Of a DNA stretch of 64,000 nucleotides, positions 28,025 to 36,121 are shown piece by piece (the first letter of the stretch is position 1; every line of letters begins with the position of its first letter). The DNA comes from CALREJ01 sp964533375 (GTDB lineage: Bacteria > Patescibacteriota > Gracilibacteria > Peribacterales > Peribacteraceae): the NCBI GenBank assembly GCA_964533375.1, contig CAZHLW010000001.1, positions 434,001-498,000 of the forward strand. Reading direction: 5' to 3'. A program made the position numbers and the translations under genes. The notes under the pieces are model-generated. The model was not told where the DNA came from. It ran no database searches and was given only the letters and a program-made list of their open reading frames with translations.

Positions 28025-29305
28025 ATGAAGATCTATTGCAGCGGCATCGGGGGTATTGGATTAAGTGCGTATGCGGCGTTGCAGGCGGCGAACGGCCACA
28101 CGGTTTTTGGAAGTGACCGGTCGGATAGCGCGTTACTCGACGATTTGCGTTCGCAGGGAATTACCATTCATCTGTCGCAAGATGGATCGGCAATCACACC
28201 CGATCTCGACCTCTTCGTTTTTTCCGAAGCAATTCCTGCTGATGCGCCGGAGCGCGTGAAAGCAAGAGAGTTCGGCATACAATCAGTGTCCTACTTCGAA
28301 GCACTCGGAGAATTGTCGCGTGAGTATTTTGTGATTGCGGTGTGCGGCACGCATGGAAAATCATCCACCACTGCAATGGTTGCAAAACTTCTGATCGATG
28401 CAGGAAAAGATCCATCGGTTGTTGTCGGGACAAAAATGAAAGAGCTCAATGGAAGAAACTGGCGAAAAGGCGCGAGTGATATTTTTATTGTCGAAGCGTG
28501 TGAGTATCGTCGATCATTCCGTTTTATTTCTCCGGACATTGCACTGATGACGAATGTTGATGGCGATCACTTCGATGCGTTTGCGTCGATGGATGACTAT
28601 CATTCAGCATTCGTAGATTTTCTGAAACAACTTCCTGATAGTGCACCAGTTATTACACATGGTGATGATACTGATTGTATGACCGTTGCAAAAACATCAG
28701 GACATCCTGTTCTCAATGCAGATACGTTTCCGCTCATCACTCTTGCTACTCCTGGTGAACACATGCGGCAGAATGCACGACTTGCGCTTGCTCTTGCAGA
28801 ACATCTGAAGATCGATGAATCATTTGCGCAGAAAAGTCTCTCCACTTTTTCCGGAACATGGCGGCGTATGGAAGTGAAAGGGGAACGCGCTGATGGTATT
28901 ACTATCGTCGACGACTACGGGCATCACCCAATAGAAATTCGCGCGACACTCAGTGCTATGCGCGAACAGTTTGGCGACCGCAGAATTATTTGCGTGTTCC
29001 AGCCGCACACACATGACCGCACGAAAAAATTGTATCGAGAATTCACGGAAAGTTTTTTTGATGCAGATGTTGTCATCATTCCCGATATCTACGTTGCGCG
29101 TCAGGATATTGAAACCGATACCGTCGACGTTGATGTATTTGTTGCAGACATTAAAGATGCGAGTGGTGTGGAAGCCATCAACGGGCAGTCACTCACTACA
29201 ACGCAGGCACTCCTCAGCAAACATATCATGCAGACTGATGATGTGGTTATCACCATGGGTGCGGGAACGATTACATCGTTGTCTGATCGCTTACTGAAAA
29301 ATTGA
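28025..29305 (+). CDS. murC: UDP-N-acetylmuramate--L-alanine ligase
   Basis: A 426-residue Mur ligase that adds L-alanine to UDP-MurNAc with ATP in the cytoplasm, the first step of the peptide stem. The N-terminal UDP-binding motif GIGGIGLSAYA, the ATP loop GTHGKSSTTAM (about 108-118), VDGDHFDAF and the C-terminal DDYGHHPIEI are visible. It is somewhat shorter than the usual 450-490 residues. A TAGACT box ends six bases before the ATG. Its TGA stop abuts the stop of the convergent SLH gene (TGATCA). Confidence 0.92.
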   Translation: MKIYCSGIGGIGLSAYAALQAANGHTVFGSDRSDSALLDDLRSQGITIHLSQDGSAITPDLDLFVFSEAIPADAPERVKAREFGIQSVSYFEALGELSREYFVIAVCGTHGKSSTTAMVAKLLIDAGKDPSVVVGTKMKELNGRNWRKGASDIFIVEACEYRRSFRFISPDIALMTNVDGDHFDAFASMDDYHSAFVDFLKQLPDSAPVITHGDDTDCMTVAKTSGHPVLNADTFPLITLATPGEHMRQNARLALALAEHLKIDESFAQKSLSTFSGTWRRMEVKGERADGITIVDDYGHHPIEIRATLSAMREQFGDRRIICVFQPHTHDRTKKLYREFTESFFDADVVIIPDIYVARQDIETDTVDVDVFVADIKDASGVEAINGQSLTTTQALLSKHIMQTDDVVITMGAGTITSLSDRLLKN

Positions 29306-30739
29306 TCAGCGCTTCGAGGAAGATGACGACGATGCGCCTTCCGTCTTGAAGACTTCAATCATGTTGCTCAAGATCTTTGCGAATTCCGCGCGGTTGATCG
29401 CATCGGCCGGGCCGAATAATTTCAGGTCGTTGCCGTTTGCATCTTTGCGTCCTTCCACCACTTTCGCAGCGGCTGCTGTTTCGATGGCACCTGCGAACGG
29501 CGTGCGGGCGGAGACATCGGTGAAGACATTGCCTTTCTGCCAGTTCAATCTTATATCGAGAGCCTGGAGCAACGTCACAAGCACTTCGCCGCGAGTGGCG
29601 GGCTTGGTGGGATCAATGGTTGCATCACTGTAAATAGTCCAGCCCAGTTTTTCTGCGGAGGTGATGAAAGGGGAGAACCACTGGCCCTGTGCTTTCGTAT
29701 TTATGGGATTGATGCGCGCAACGCTGTCGGTGCTGATGCCGGCAATTTTGTGCGCAGCCTTTGCGAGTTCTGCCACGTTCACGTTGTTACCCGGGCCGAA
29801 TTCACCGGTCGCGTTGCCGTCTTTGTCGGTGTATCCGGACAGAATGCCGTACTTTGCGCTTGTGGCAATGAACGGTGCAAACCAGGAATCCTGCGGCACA
29901 TCGCGCATGATGATGGCGTTGTTGCCGGTGCCGACTGTTGTGTAGCTTTTGTCGCTGCTGCCCTGTTCCGTCTGGCGTTCGCGCATTTTGTCGGCCATGG
30001 GACAGGAAATGTAGACCGTGAAGGACACGCGGCTTCCTGCTTCCAGGCGCAAGCTTTTTGAGGTCGGGATGTTGCAGCCCTTAATGGAATCGTAGAACAC
30101 CTGATATTGCCCTTCCGCTAGACCAAAGAAAGATGTGGGCGTTGTGCCGGAGAAATTCGTGTTGTTCGGACCTTTCATGGTGAATGTCATACCGAGTGGA
30201 TCGCTATCCACAGCCACCAGTCCGGATTTGGTGATGGTGTAGCTGATGACAATACGCAGCCTGTCGCCATCATTGAGAGTGAGGGATGCCTGCTGCTTCT
30301 GCAAAACCTGTTCGGACACATCGTTTCTATAAATGCGCATGGTGGCGCTGGAGCCGTCCGGCAGGTGTGCGAAGATGGTGTATTTACCGGCGGAGATTCC
30401 TTCGAGCAGATTGAGTGCGCCGGTGCCTGCTCTTTGCTTGTTGTCCGGCTGGATCATGGTCCAGGAACCGAGCGTTCCCGCGCCGGAGCCGTTCTTCTGT
30501 TCAATGACGATTGTTCCCTTACCGGGCAGGATATTCAGTCCCGTTCCGGACTTCTGTTCGCCGGTCCATGCGGGAAGAGCAGATGATGAGGAAGCGGCAG
30601 TGTCTGCAGAAGCCGATGACGATGCAGTCGACGACGATGACGAACTTTCATCGGCATACGCCCATCCTGCGGCCAAAACACCGGCGCCGATAATGGCAGC
30701 GGTCAAAAGGAAGTGGATGGAGCGGTTGGCGTGCAGCAT
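29306..30739 (-). CDS. S-layer homology (SLH) domain protein
   Basis: A 477-residue exported protein. The signal peptide (HFLLTAAIIGAGVLAAGWAYA, cleavage after AYA) is followed by a Ser/Ala linker of about 30 residues. A beta-rich domain of about 200 residues comes next, then three C-terminal SLH repeats (DVPQDSWFAPFI, AQGQWFSPFITSAEKLGW, FTDVSARTPFAGAIETA) and a short poly-Ser end. SLH domains bind pyruvylated wall polysaccharide, and CsaB at 16164 could make that ligand. ATG 30739 is preferred because a TATACT box lies about 30 bases before it, inside the longer frame that begins at 30793. Confidence 0.88.
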   Translation of the reverse strand: MLHANRSIHFLLTAAIIGAGVLAAGWAYADESSSSSSTASSSASADTAASSSSALPAWTGEQKSGTGLNILPGKGTIVIEQKNGSGAGTLGSWTMIQPDNKQRAGTGALNLLEGISAGKYTIFAHLPDGSSATMRIYRNDVSEQVLQKQQASLTLNDGDRLRIVISYTITKSGLVAVDSDPLGMTFTMKGPNNTNFSGTTPTSFFGLAEGQYQVFYDSIKGCNIPTSKSLRLEAGSRVSFTVYISCPMADKMRERQTEQGSSDKSYTTVGTGNNAIIMRDVPQDSWFAPFIATSAKYGILSGYTDKDGNATGEFGPGNNVNVAELAKAAHKIAGISTDSVARINPINTKAQGQWFSPFITSAEKLGWTIYSDATIDPTKPATRGEVLVTLLQALDIRLNWQKGNVFTDVSARTPFAGAIETAAAAKVVEGRKDANGNDLKLFGPADAINRAEFAKILSNMIEVFKTEGASSSSSSKR

Positions 30740-30807
30740 GTCGATGAGGGAAAGAGGACTGCAGTATAGCAAGAGGAAACTGTTGCTCCACATGCTATCA
30801 TGCCTTC

Positions 30808-32118
30808 ATGCAACGCATTTTGTCGCAGTTTCATCAGCATCGTTTACTCGGAGGTGCTTTCTCTCTGGCACTCACACAGGCCGCTGCCTCGGTTGCCGGC
30901 CTCGTCCGTGATCGCCTGCTCAACCAAACATTCCCGGGGCTCGATACCGTCGACGTCTACATCGCGAGCTTCCGTCCGAGCGATCTTCTGTTTCAGATTG
31001 CCATTATGTCGGGGATTGCCACGGTTCTGCTTCCCATGCTTGCGCGGCATACGGCGAACAACGAAGACAAAGCGGCATCGGATCTGCTTTCGAGTGTGAT
31101 GTTTATAGGCTCGCTGCTGTTTGGTGCACTCGCACTCGTTCTTGCCATCATCTTCCCGCGGATTGCGCCGCTCCTTGTTGGTTTCCAGGGCGAATCTCTT
31201 GAACTCTATATTCTCTTTGGGCGCCTCGCGCTCATCACCAACTTCCTGTTTGTCTTTGGAAACGCGCTCGGTCAGTACCTCAACGTGCACAAGAAATACT
31301 GGATCTACGGACTCACACCCATTCTCTACACAGTGGGTACCATTGCCGGAACTATTTTCCTCACACCAACATACGGTGCACTTGGCCCGATGCTCGGTAC
31401 GATGATTGGTGCGTTTGTGTATGTTGTCCTGCGTCTGATTGGCGCAATCATCAGCGGGTATCACCCCAGGCTTTGCATTTGGCACAAGGATTTGTCCCGC
31501 ATGGGGTGGCTGATGGTTCCCCGTATGCTCGCACTTGCTGCATTGCAGTTGCAGCTTTTACTCTTTGATACCGTTGCATCCAACATGCCGGCGGGATCGG
31601 TCACCATCAACAGCAATGCCCGTAACTTTGAATCATTCGTTGTAGGCGTAATCGGCATCGCTCTCGCACAATCCGCTTTTGCGCATTTGAGCGAATCAGC
31701 AGCCAAAAAAGAATGGGACCGGTTCTGGCTGTACATCAAAAAAGGCGTGTTTTGGACCCTCATCCTCACGATTCCCGCATCCGTTGCCCTGGTGTTTGCC
31801 ACGCCGATAGCAGAAAGGCTTGTGCATTTACAGGATGTGCATGCGGTCTTTGCGTTTGCATTGCTCTTCTACGCCTTCGCGATTCCGTTTGAAAGTTTGA
31901 ATCATTTGTATCTTCGTGCGTTCTACGCATTGCATATTACGGGAATGCCGGCCGTCTTCAGTGTTCTGAATGGTTGCATTGCCATCGTGGTTGCGTGGGT
32001 GTCATCACCCTATATTGGCATTGCGGCAATTCCCGTCGGATTTTTGGCGGGGCAGGGGATATCGTTTGCGGGATTGGCGGTGATGTTGCCGGGATCGGTA
32101 CGAAAGCAATCGTCGTAG
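30808..32118 (+). CDS. murJ: lipid II flippase MurJ
   Basis: A 436-residue polytopic membrane protein of the MurJ/MviN family, which moves lipid II across the membrane for peptidoglycan assembly. The N-terminal part contains the family-typical SLALTQAAASVAGLVRDRLL and FRPSDLLFQI. About 12 membrane helices are predicted, so it is shorter than 14-helix MurJ (about 510 residues). An extended -10 (TGC TATCAT, 30793-30801) ends six bases before the ATG. With murC it places two peptidoglycan steps within 4 kb. Confidence 0.88.
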   Translation: MQRILSQFHQHRLLGGAFSLALTQAAASVAGLVRDRLLNQTFPGLDTVDVYIASFRPSDLLFQIAIMSGIATVLLPMLARHTANNEDKAASDLLSSVMFIGSLLFGALALVLAIIFPRIAPLLVGFQGESLELYILFGRLALITNFLFVFGNALGQYLNVHKKYWIYGLTPILYTVGTIAGTIFLTPTYGALGPMLGTMIGAFVYVVLRLIGAIISGYHPRLCIWHKDLSRMGWLMVPRMLALAALQLQLLLFDTVASNMPAGSVTINSNARNFESFVVGVIGIALAQSAFAHLSESAAKKEWDRFWLYIKKGVFWTLILTIPASVALVFATPIAERLVHLQDVHAVFAFALLFYAFAIPFESLNHLYLRAFYALHITGMPAVFSVLNGCIAIVVAWVSSPYIGIAAIPVGFLAGQGISFAGLAVMLPGSVRKQSS

Positions 32119-32119
32119 T

Positions 32120-32557
32120 TTACGCTGCTATATATTCATCGCCATCGTCATCAGCTGTATCCTGTTCCAATTCTTGCTGGAGATGACAAAGAAGAACAAT
32201 AGCGTTCTCTATCTGTTCTTTTAATCGAGGGTCTACATCATCAGGAAGAGTATCTTTTGCAGCTTCAAGAGCATCAATGACTTCGTTTTGATCAGTCATG
32301 ACGACTTCTTCTCGTCCGTTGCATACCGAATAATATTCAGTCCACAGTGATCGTGATGTTAAGAAAATCTGATACCATGGACCGTTCTCCACGCTAACAT
32401 CGTGATCTTCCAGAGAAAAATCCGCTGTTTTTCGTTGAAGATCTTCCAAGAATTCCCGCCACTTTCCATGACCTATTGATGCATTGATAGCATCTTTTAA
32501 GTCATCTGGTGTCCAGGCGTCTTCGAAGGGGTCATCAATGCCGCTCATATGATTCAT
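32120..32557 (-). CDS. unrecognised 145-residue acidic protein
   Basis: A soluble, acidic protein with a C-terminal helical region rich in Asp and Glu (LEQDTADDDGDE). No signal peptide, membrane helix or recognised domain. Start may be ATG 32557 or the fourth codon, also ATG. It lies downstream of the nusG-32585 genes on the same strand but 27 bases away, and ends two bases from the murJ stop. Confidence 0.6.
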   Translation of the reverse strand: MNHMSGIDDPFEDAWTPDDLKDAINASIGHGKWREFLEDLQRKTADFSLEDHDVSVENGPWYQIFLTSRSLWTEYYSVCNGREEVVMTDQNEVIDALEAAKDTLPDDVDPRLKEQIENAIVLLCHLQQELEQDTADDDGDEYIAA

Positions 32558-32584
32558 TCTTTATCTAATACTTCGCAAAGTAAA

Positions 32585-32806
32585 TCAATTCCATCCCGGA
32601 GCACCCTTTACCGTATATTCAATAAAGAAAAACCCGTCGATGGTTTTGCGGACAATCCACACGGTTCCGTCCTCTTTCTTTCCGGAAAAGACTTTACTTG
32701 GTCCCGCATCTGTCAAAGCCTTGAGGCCGGGAATGGCGGTAATGCCTTCTTTTTTCAGGGCATCGCGCACTTCTTCCGCCGTCAGTTCTGTGTGGGTGGG
32801 GTCCAT
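32585..32806 (-). CDS. small unrecognised protein after nusG
   Basis: A 73-residue soluble protein with an acidic helix (TAEEVRDALKKEG) followed by predicted beta strands. Its ATG follows the nusG stop with one base between (TAAGATG), so it is translationally coupled to nusG. The function is unknown. Its position in place of rplK makes it a candidate accessory to transcription or translation. Confidence 0.65.
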   Translation of the reverse strand: MDPTHTELTAEEVRDALKKEGITAIPGLKALTDAGPSKVFSGKKEDGTVWIVRKTIDGFFFIEYTVKGAPGWN

Positions 32807-32807
32807 C

Positions 32808-33353
32808 TTATTTCTTCTTTACCTGCGTAAAGTCGAGTTCGACAGGCGTTTCGCGGTCGAAGATGAGCACCAGCACTGTGAGCTTGCCCTTGTCGATATC
32901 CACGCTGTCGATGCTTCCTTCGTAGTTCTTGAACGGTCCGTCGGAAATAACCACGAGGTCGCCCACCTGGAAGTCGCTCTTGAACTTGGCTTCCTGCTCA
33001 CCGACTCTGCGCTGGATCACGCCGAATTCTTCCGGGGTGACCGGAACCGGAATGTTGCCGGAGCCGACGAAGCCGGTCACGTTCGGGGTGTTGCGGACCA
33101 GGTACCAGGATTCATCGGTCACGGTCATGTCCACAAGCACGTAGCCCGGGAACAACTTTCTTTCTTCTTCAATCGGATCGCCTTTTTTGAAGACGAGCTG
33201 CTTTTCCTTCGGCACTTGCACATCAAAAATGTAATCCTGCATGCGGAAGGATTCCACGCGCTGGAGCAGCGACTGGCGGACAGAGTCCTCGTATCCGGCG
33301 TACGTGTGGACCACGTACCAGTTCCGTCCAGCATTGGGGTCTTGTTTTGCCAT
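32808..33353 (-). CDS. nusG: transcription termination/antitermination factor NusG
   Basis: A 181-residue NusG. The N-terminal NGN domain (RNWYVVHTYAGYEDSVRQSL, KLFPGYVLVDM) binds RNA polymerase. The C-terminal KOW domain (VGDLVVISDGPFKNYEGSI) contacts Rho or ribosomal protein S10. Length is normal. It follows secE after 37 bases that contain a 12-bp palindrome, and overlaps nothing. The usual downstream rplKAJL genes are not here. Confidence 0.96.
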   Translation of the reverse strand: MAKQDPNAGRNWYVVHTYAGYEDSVRQSLLQRVESFRMQDYIFDVQVPKEKQLVFKKGDPIEEERKLFPGYVLVDMTVTDESWYLVRNTPNVTGFVGSGNIPVPVTPEEFGVIQRRVGEQEAKFKSDFQVGDLVVISDGPFKNYEGSIDSVDIDKGKLTVLVLIFDRETPVELDFTQVKKK

Positions 33354-33366
33354 AGAAGAAAATGTG

Positions 33367-33393
33367 TAGAGACGTTGCGGTGCAACGTCTTTA
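33367..33393. repeat. 12-bp palindrome between secE and nusG
   Basis: TAGAGACGTTGC and GCAACGTCTTTA pair around the loop GGT with a single G-T wobble. The element includes the secE stop codon. In the mRNA it would form a stable hairpin between the two reading frames. No T-run follows, so it is more likely an RNA-processing or translation-tuning element than a terminator. Confidence 0.6.
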
Positions 33394-33582
33394 GGAAGCG
33401 AGGGAAAGAATGGCCTGGAGAGCCAGAGAAAGGATGAAGTCGATCACACCGAAGAGAACGGCACAGACCAGCGTGAAGCCGATCACAATGGCCGAAAAAC
33501 GGACTGCCTGCTGGCGTGTGGGCCAGCGGACCTGACGCAAATCCTGAACGGCGTCGCGGATATAGGTGCTGATAGTGGTCAT
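33391..33582 (-). CDS. secE: preprotein translocase subunit SecE
   Basis: A 63-residue single-helix SecE, the clamp that stabilises SecY in the Sec translocon. The conserved amphipathic segment (AVQDLRQVRWPTRQQAVR) precedes the membrane helix at about residues 31-55. This is the short form found in most bacteria outside the gamma-proteobacteria. It is the first gene of the secE-nusG unit, downstream of a promoter and terminator-like hairpin. Confidence 0.93.
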   Translation of the reverse strand: MTTISTYIRDAVQDLRQVRWPTRQQAVRFSAIVIGFTLVCAVLFGVIDFILSLALQAILSLAS

Positions 33583-33604
33583 AGACAGAAGTTGTTTCCT
33601 TAGT

Positions 33605-33622
33605 AAAAAACCCCGTGCGGGG
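33605..33622 (-). terminator. intrinsic terminator between lepB and secE
   Basis: On the minus strand CCCCGCACGGGG forms a 5-bp GC stem followed by TTTTTT. It can end lepB transcripts. It also lies just after the secE promoter, so it could act as an attenuator. Confidence 0.7.
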
Positions 33623-33630
33623 ATGTCTCT

Positions 33631-33658
33631 ATAGTACCAAAACCAGATTTTTACGCAA
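33631..33658 (-). promoter_or_regulatory. possible secE-nusG promoter
   Basis: On the minus strand TTGCGT (33653-33658), a 16-base spacer and TACTAT (33631-33636). The predicted transcript would begin only a few bases before the terminator hairpin at 33605-33622. Confidence 0.45.
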
Positions 33659-33690
33659 GGTCATTTTCGGGTCTTTGAGCGGCAAAAACC

Positions 33691-34323
33691 TTATTCCAGG
33701 TTGTAGTCGTGATGTGTCACGGCGTGGATTTTGCTGACCGGAAGAGCTACAAACCAGACACGGCCCTTGATATCGCTCCTCATGACATAGGGCTCAGGGG
33801 TGCCGTTTTCAAGCGTGAAACTGCGGGAATCCAGGCTGCCCTGACGGTTGTCGCCCATCAGGAAGTAATTGTCTGCGGGGACCGTGAAATCCTGCTCTGA
33901 ACTGTCTCCCTGTCCGGGCGGGTGGCGGAAAGTTTTGCCCTGATTGCGGGCGTCCAGATACGGCTCCTCCAGCTGCTGCTCGGTCTGCTCGCCGGCTTTC
34001 TTCAGAAACACATTACCGTCACGGATAATAACCGTATCACCCGGAAGGCCTATCACGCGCTTCACGTAGTATTTTTTCGGATCGTTCGGCGGACGGAACA
34101 CGACAATATCGCCGCGGTCGGGAGTGTTTAAAAAGTAGACGAGTTTATTGATGACAATATATTCGTTGTCTTCCAGCGTGCTCACCATCGAGCTGCCTTC
34201 CACCTGGAACGGTGACACGAGGAATGTGCGGATGCCTGCCACAATTGCAACAATCACAACAATGTTGAAGACAACATCCAGAAGATGGAACCAGAGGCCG
34301 TGCTGTTTTTCTGCGGTTGGCAT
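33691..34323 (-). CDS. lepB: signal peptidase I
   Basis: A 210-residue S26 peptidase that removes signal peptides outside the cytoplasmic membrane. One N-terminal membrane helix (about 15-38) is followed by box B with the nucleophile Ser (GSSMVSTL, where the usual Pro is Ser). The catalytic Lys lies in box D (YYVKRVIGLPGD) and box E reads GDNRQGSLDSR. Length is typical of Gram-positive-like forms. A TTGAGC, 18 bases, TACACT promoter lies about 12 bases upstream. It serves the signal peptides seen in the SLH, DUF11 and other exported proteins here. Confidence 0.93.
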   Translation of the reverse strand: MPTAEKQHGLWFHLLDVVFNIVVIVAIVAGIRTFLVSPFQVEGSSMVSTLEDNEYIVINKLVYFLNTPDRGDIVVFRPPNDPKKYYVKRVIGLPGDTVIIRDGNVFLKKAGEQTEQQLEEPYLDARNQGKTFRHPPGQGDSSEQDFTVPADNYFLMGDNRQGSLDSRSFTLENGTPEPYVMRSDIKGRVWFVALPVSKIHAVTHHDYNLE

Positions 34324-34351
34324 AGGGAGGACACGAGTGTAGCCTTATCCC

Positions 34352-34939
34352 ATGCCCGGGCTCAATGCTTTTCTCTTCAAAAAACACCTCGAGGACGACG
34401 AAACACTCGTTCGGGTTGTGCATAAGCACTGGCTGCTCGGCTTTCGTGCGCTTTTCTGGCCCAGCATTTTTTTGCTCGGCTGTATCTGGCTGCTGTCGCT
34501 GGCGCAGGTGCGCGGTGCGGTGATTGCTGCGGCAATTCTCACGCTCGTGGTGTTTGTCTGGTGGCTCCGGAATTTCTTTGATTACTATCTGGATGCGTGG
34601 CTGGTCACCGACCAAGGGATTATCGACATCGCCTGGTTCGGGTGGTTCCACCGCCAGTCGACGCGCGTGCTCTATAGCGATCTGCAGGGTATCAGTTACG
34701 AAATAAAAGGGGTCTGGGGTACGCTGCTGCGCTTCGGCACACTGAGCGTCGAGAAAATTTCAACGGGAACAGCCGTCTCGCTTGATTACGTGAGTAATCC
34801 CAAGGGGGTCGAGCTTCTTGTTCTTAAAAAAATGGAGGCGTATCTGCATACGAAGAATATGAAAGACGCCAAGCAGGTGCAGGAACTCCTCGCAACGCTT
34901 GTTGCGGAACATATCAATTTAAAGGAACACGAAGAATAA
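34352..34939 (+). CDS. bacterial PH-domain membrane protein
   Basis: A 195-residue protein. A short cytoplasmic N-terminus and two membrane helices (about 30-50 and 52-72) are followed by a DUF304/YdbS-like bacterial PH domain (WLVTDQGIIDIAWFGWF, LYSDLQGISYEIKG). Such proteins are membrane-associated with no defined enzymatic role. It is divergent from lepB; TTGGCA, 17 bases, TAGCCT ends six bases before the ATG. It is followed 15 bases later by the gene at 34955. Confidence 0.78.
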   Translation: MPGLNAFLFKKHLEDDETLVRVVHKHWLLGFRALFWPSIFLLGCIWLLSLAQVRGAVIAAAILTLVVFVWWLRNFFDYYLDAWLVTDQGIIDIAWFGWFHRQSTRVLYSDLQGISYEIKGVWGTLLRFGTLSVEKISTGTAVSLDYVSNPKGVELLVLKKMEAYLHTKNMKDAKQVQELLATLVAEHINLKEHEE

Positions 34940-34954
34940 CCCTGCGGTATTTTT

Positions 34955-35347
34955 ATGACCCAAGCCATAATCATCATTGTCATTCTCACGGTTATCGCGC
35001 TGTTGGCGTTTCTAGTGTGGAAAACGCGCAATAGCAGGAAGCTCCCGACTGCAGCAGTATCAAAAATTCAATCGATGCTGCAAAAAACAAATCAGCTCCC
35101 AGATCCTGCTCTGCGTATTCTGGAGTATGACAAAATTCTGGATCAGTTGCTCTACGAACTCGGGTTCCAGGGAAATACTGCCGATAAACTGAAGAAAGGC
35201 GGCGTGCGGTTTTCGAATGTGCAAACAATCTGGTCGTATCATAAACTGCGAAACACTCTGGCACATGAACATGGGGCGACCGCAACTGTGCGGGAGGCGG
35301 ATGGGTTTCGGGATGCTCTTGAACGCGCATTGAGACAAGTATCTTAA
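34955..35347 (+). CDS. small membrane-anchored protein with RN-x3-H motif
   Basis: A 130-residue protein. One N-terminal membrane helix (about 4-22) is followed by a soluble helical domain. The segment YHKLRNTLAHEHG contains an R-x4-H motif of the kind found in HEPN domains. Fold and activity are unproven, and the domain is small for HEPN. It is probably co-transcribed with the PH-domain gene 15 bases upstream. Confidence 0.65.
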   Translation: MTQAIIIIVILTVIALLAFLVWKTRNSRKLPTAAVSKIQSMLQKTNQLPDPALRILEYDKILDQLLYELGFQGNTADKLKKGGVRFSNVQTIWSYHKLRNTLAHEHGATATVREADGFRDALERALRQVS

Positions 35348-35350
35348 ATT

Positions 35351-35417
35351 GTTTTTGGTTATTGGTTTCTGGTTCATAGTTACAAAACCAGAAACTAAAA
35401 ACTAGAAACCAAAAACT
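35351..35417. repeat. imperfect long inverted repeat before pth
   Basis: GTTTTTGGTT and TTTCTGGTT on the left are answered by AACCAGAAAC and AACCAAAAAC on the right, giving a two-part stem across about 65 bases. It ends at the pth -10 box. It may terminate the upstream unit or be a low-complexity dispersed repeat. Confidence 0.45.
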
Positions 35418-35421
35418 TTGC

Positions 35422-35433
35422 TATCATCATTCT
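35422..35433 (+). promoter_or_regulatory. pth -10 region
   Basis: Extended -10 TGC TATCAT (TATCAT at 35422-35427) lies six bases before ATG 35434, as at murJ. Leaderless initiation is predicted. Confidence 0.5.
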
Positions 35434-35979
35434 ATGAAGCCATCCCTTCTCTTAATTGGCCTCGGTAATCCCGGCAAGCAGTACGACAACACGCGGCACA
35501 ATGCGGGTTTTCAGGCGATTGATGTACTTTCGGAATCTTTTGGGGAAGGGGAATGGAAAGAGAGCGGAAAGTTTGATGCGCTCGTGCAGGAGGCGCGCGT
35601 GGGGGTTGCTCCGGTTCTTTTGGTAAAGCCTCTTACATTCATGAACTTGTCCGGATCATCCATCCAGAAAATTGTGAAGTTCTATCAGTTGGATCCCAAA
35701 ACGCAGATTATCGTTCTATGTGATGATATCGATTTACCGCTCGGGACTTTGCGACTGCGGAAGAAGGGGAGTGCGGGGACGCATAATGGGTTGAAGTCAG
35801 TCATCGAACAGTATGGGGAAGAGTTTCCGAGGCTCAGGATTGGGATTGGGCCGAAGCCGGAAGGTGCGGATTTGGCGACGTGGGTGTTGAGTGGGATGAA
35901 TGGGGAGGAGAAGAGCTCTTTAAAGAAGGTGTATACGGAAATTGAGGAGATTGTGAGGAAGTTTGTGATGGAACTCTAA
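35434..35979 (+). CDS. pth: peptidyl-tRNA hydrolase
   Basis: A 181-residue Pth that frees tRNA from peptidyl-tRNA dropped by ribosomes. Catalytic and binding residues are all present: Asn in LGNPGKQYDNTRHNAGF together with the catalytic His, KPLTFMNLSG (Asn), and LCDDIDLPLG (Asp). The Gly-rich GSAGTHNGLKS loop is intact. Length is normal. It is followed by dispersed repeat 2 and a bidirectional terminator. Confidence 0.95.
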   Translation: MKPSLLLIGLGNPGKQYDNTRHNAGFQAIDVLSESFGEGEWKESGKFDALVQEARVGVAPVLLVKPLTFMNLSGSSIQKIVKFYQLDPKTQIIVLCDDIDLPLGTLRLRKKGSAGTHNGLKSVIEQYGEEFPRLRIGIGPKPEGADLATWVLSGMNGEEKSSLKKVYTEIEEIVRKFVMEL

Positions 35980-35995
35980 GGAAATTCTTTAACAT

Positions 35996-36081
35996 CCCTC
36001 TCCCGTGGCAAGCGGGCGGCAGGGAGAGGGTGGCCCCGCAGGGCCGGGTGAGGCAAAAACAAACAACCACAAACAAAAAAG
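35996..36081. repeat. dispersed repeat 2, copy A
   Basis: An 86-base element between pth and its terminator, matched at 49505-49592. It has CCCTCTCCC...GGGAGAGGG, then GGCCC-CGCA-GGGCC (36032-36045), GGGTGAGG, and an A-rich tail of C and A that is identical in both copies. The inner stem differs in the second copy by a compensatory pair. Confidence 0.75.
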
Positions 36082-36108
36082 AGCCCCTTTCGAGGCTCTC
36101 TTTCTTTT
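36080..36108. terminator. bidirectional intrinsic terminator
   Basis: AGAGCC...GGCTCT with an eight-base loop, TTTCTTTT on the plus side and TTTTTTG on the minus side. It serves pth (plus) and the giant surface gene (minus). Confidence 0.8.
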
Positions 36109-36121
36109 AAAGTCAGGTAAT

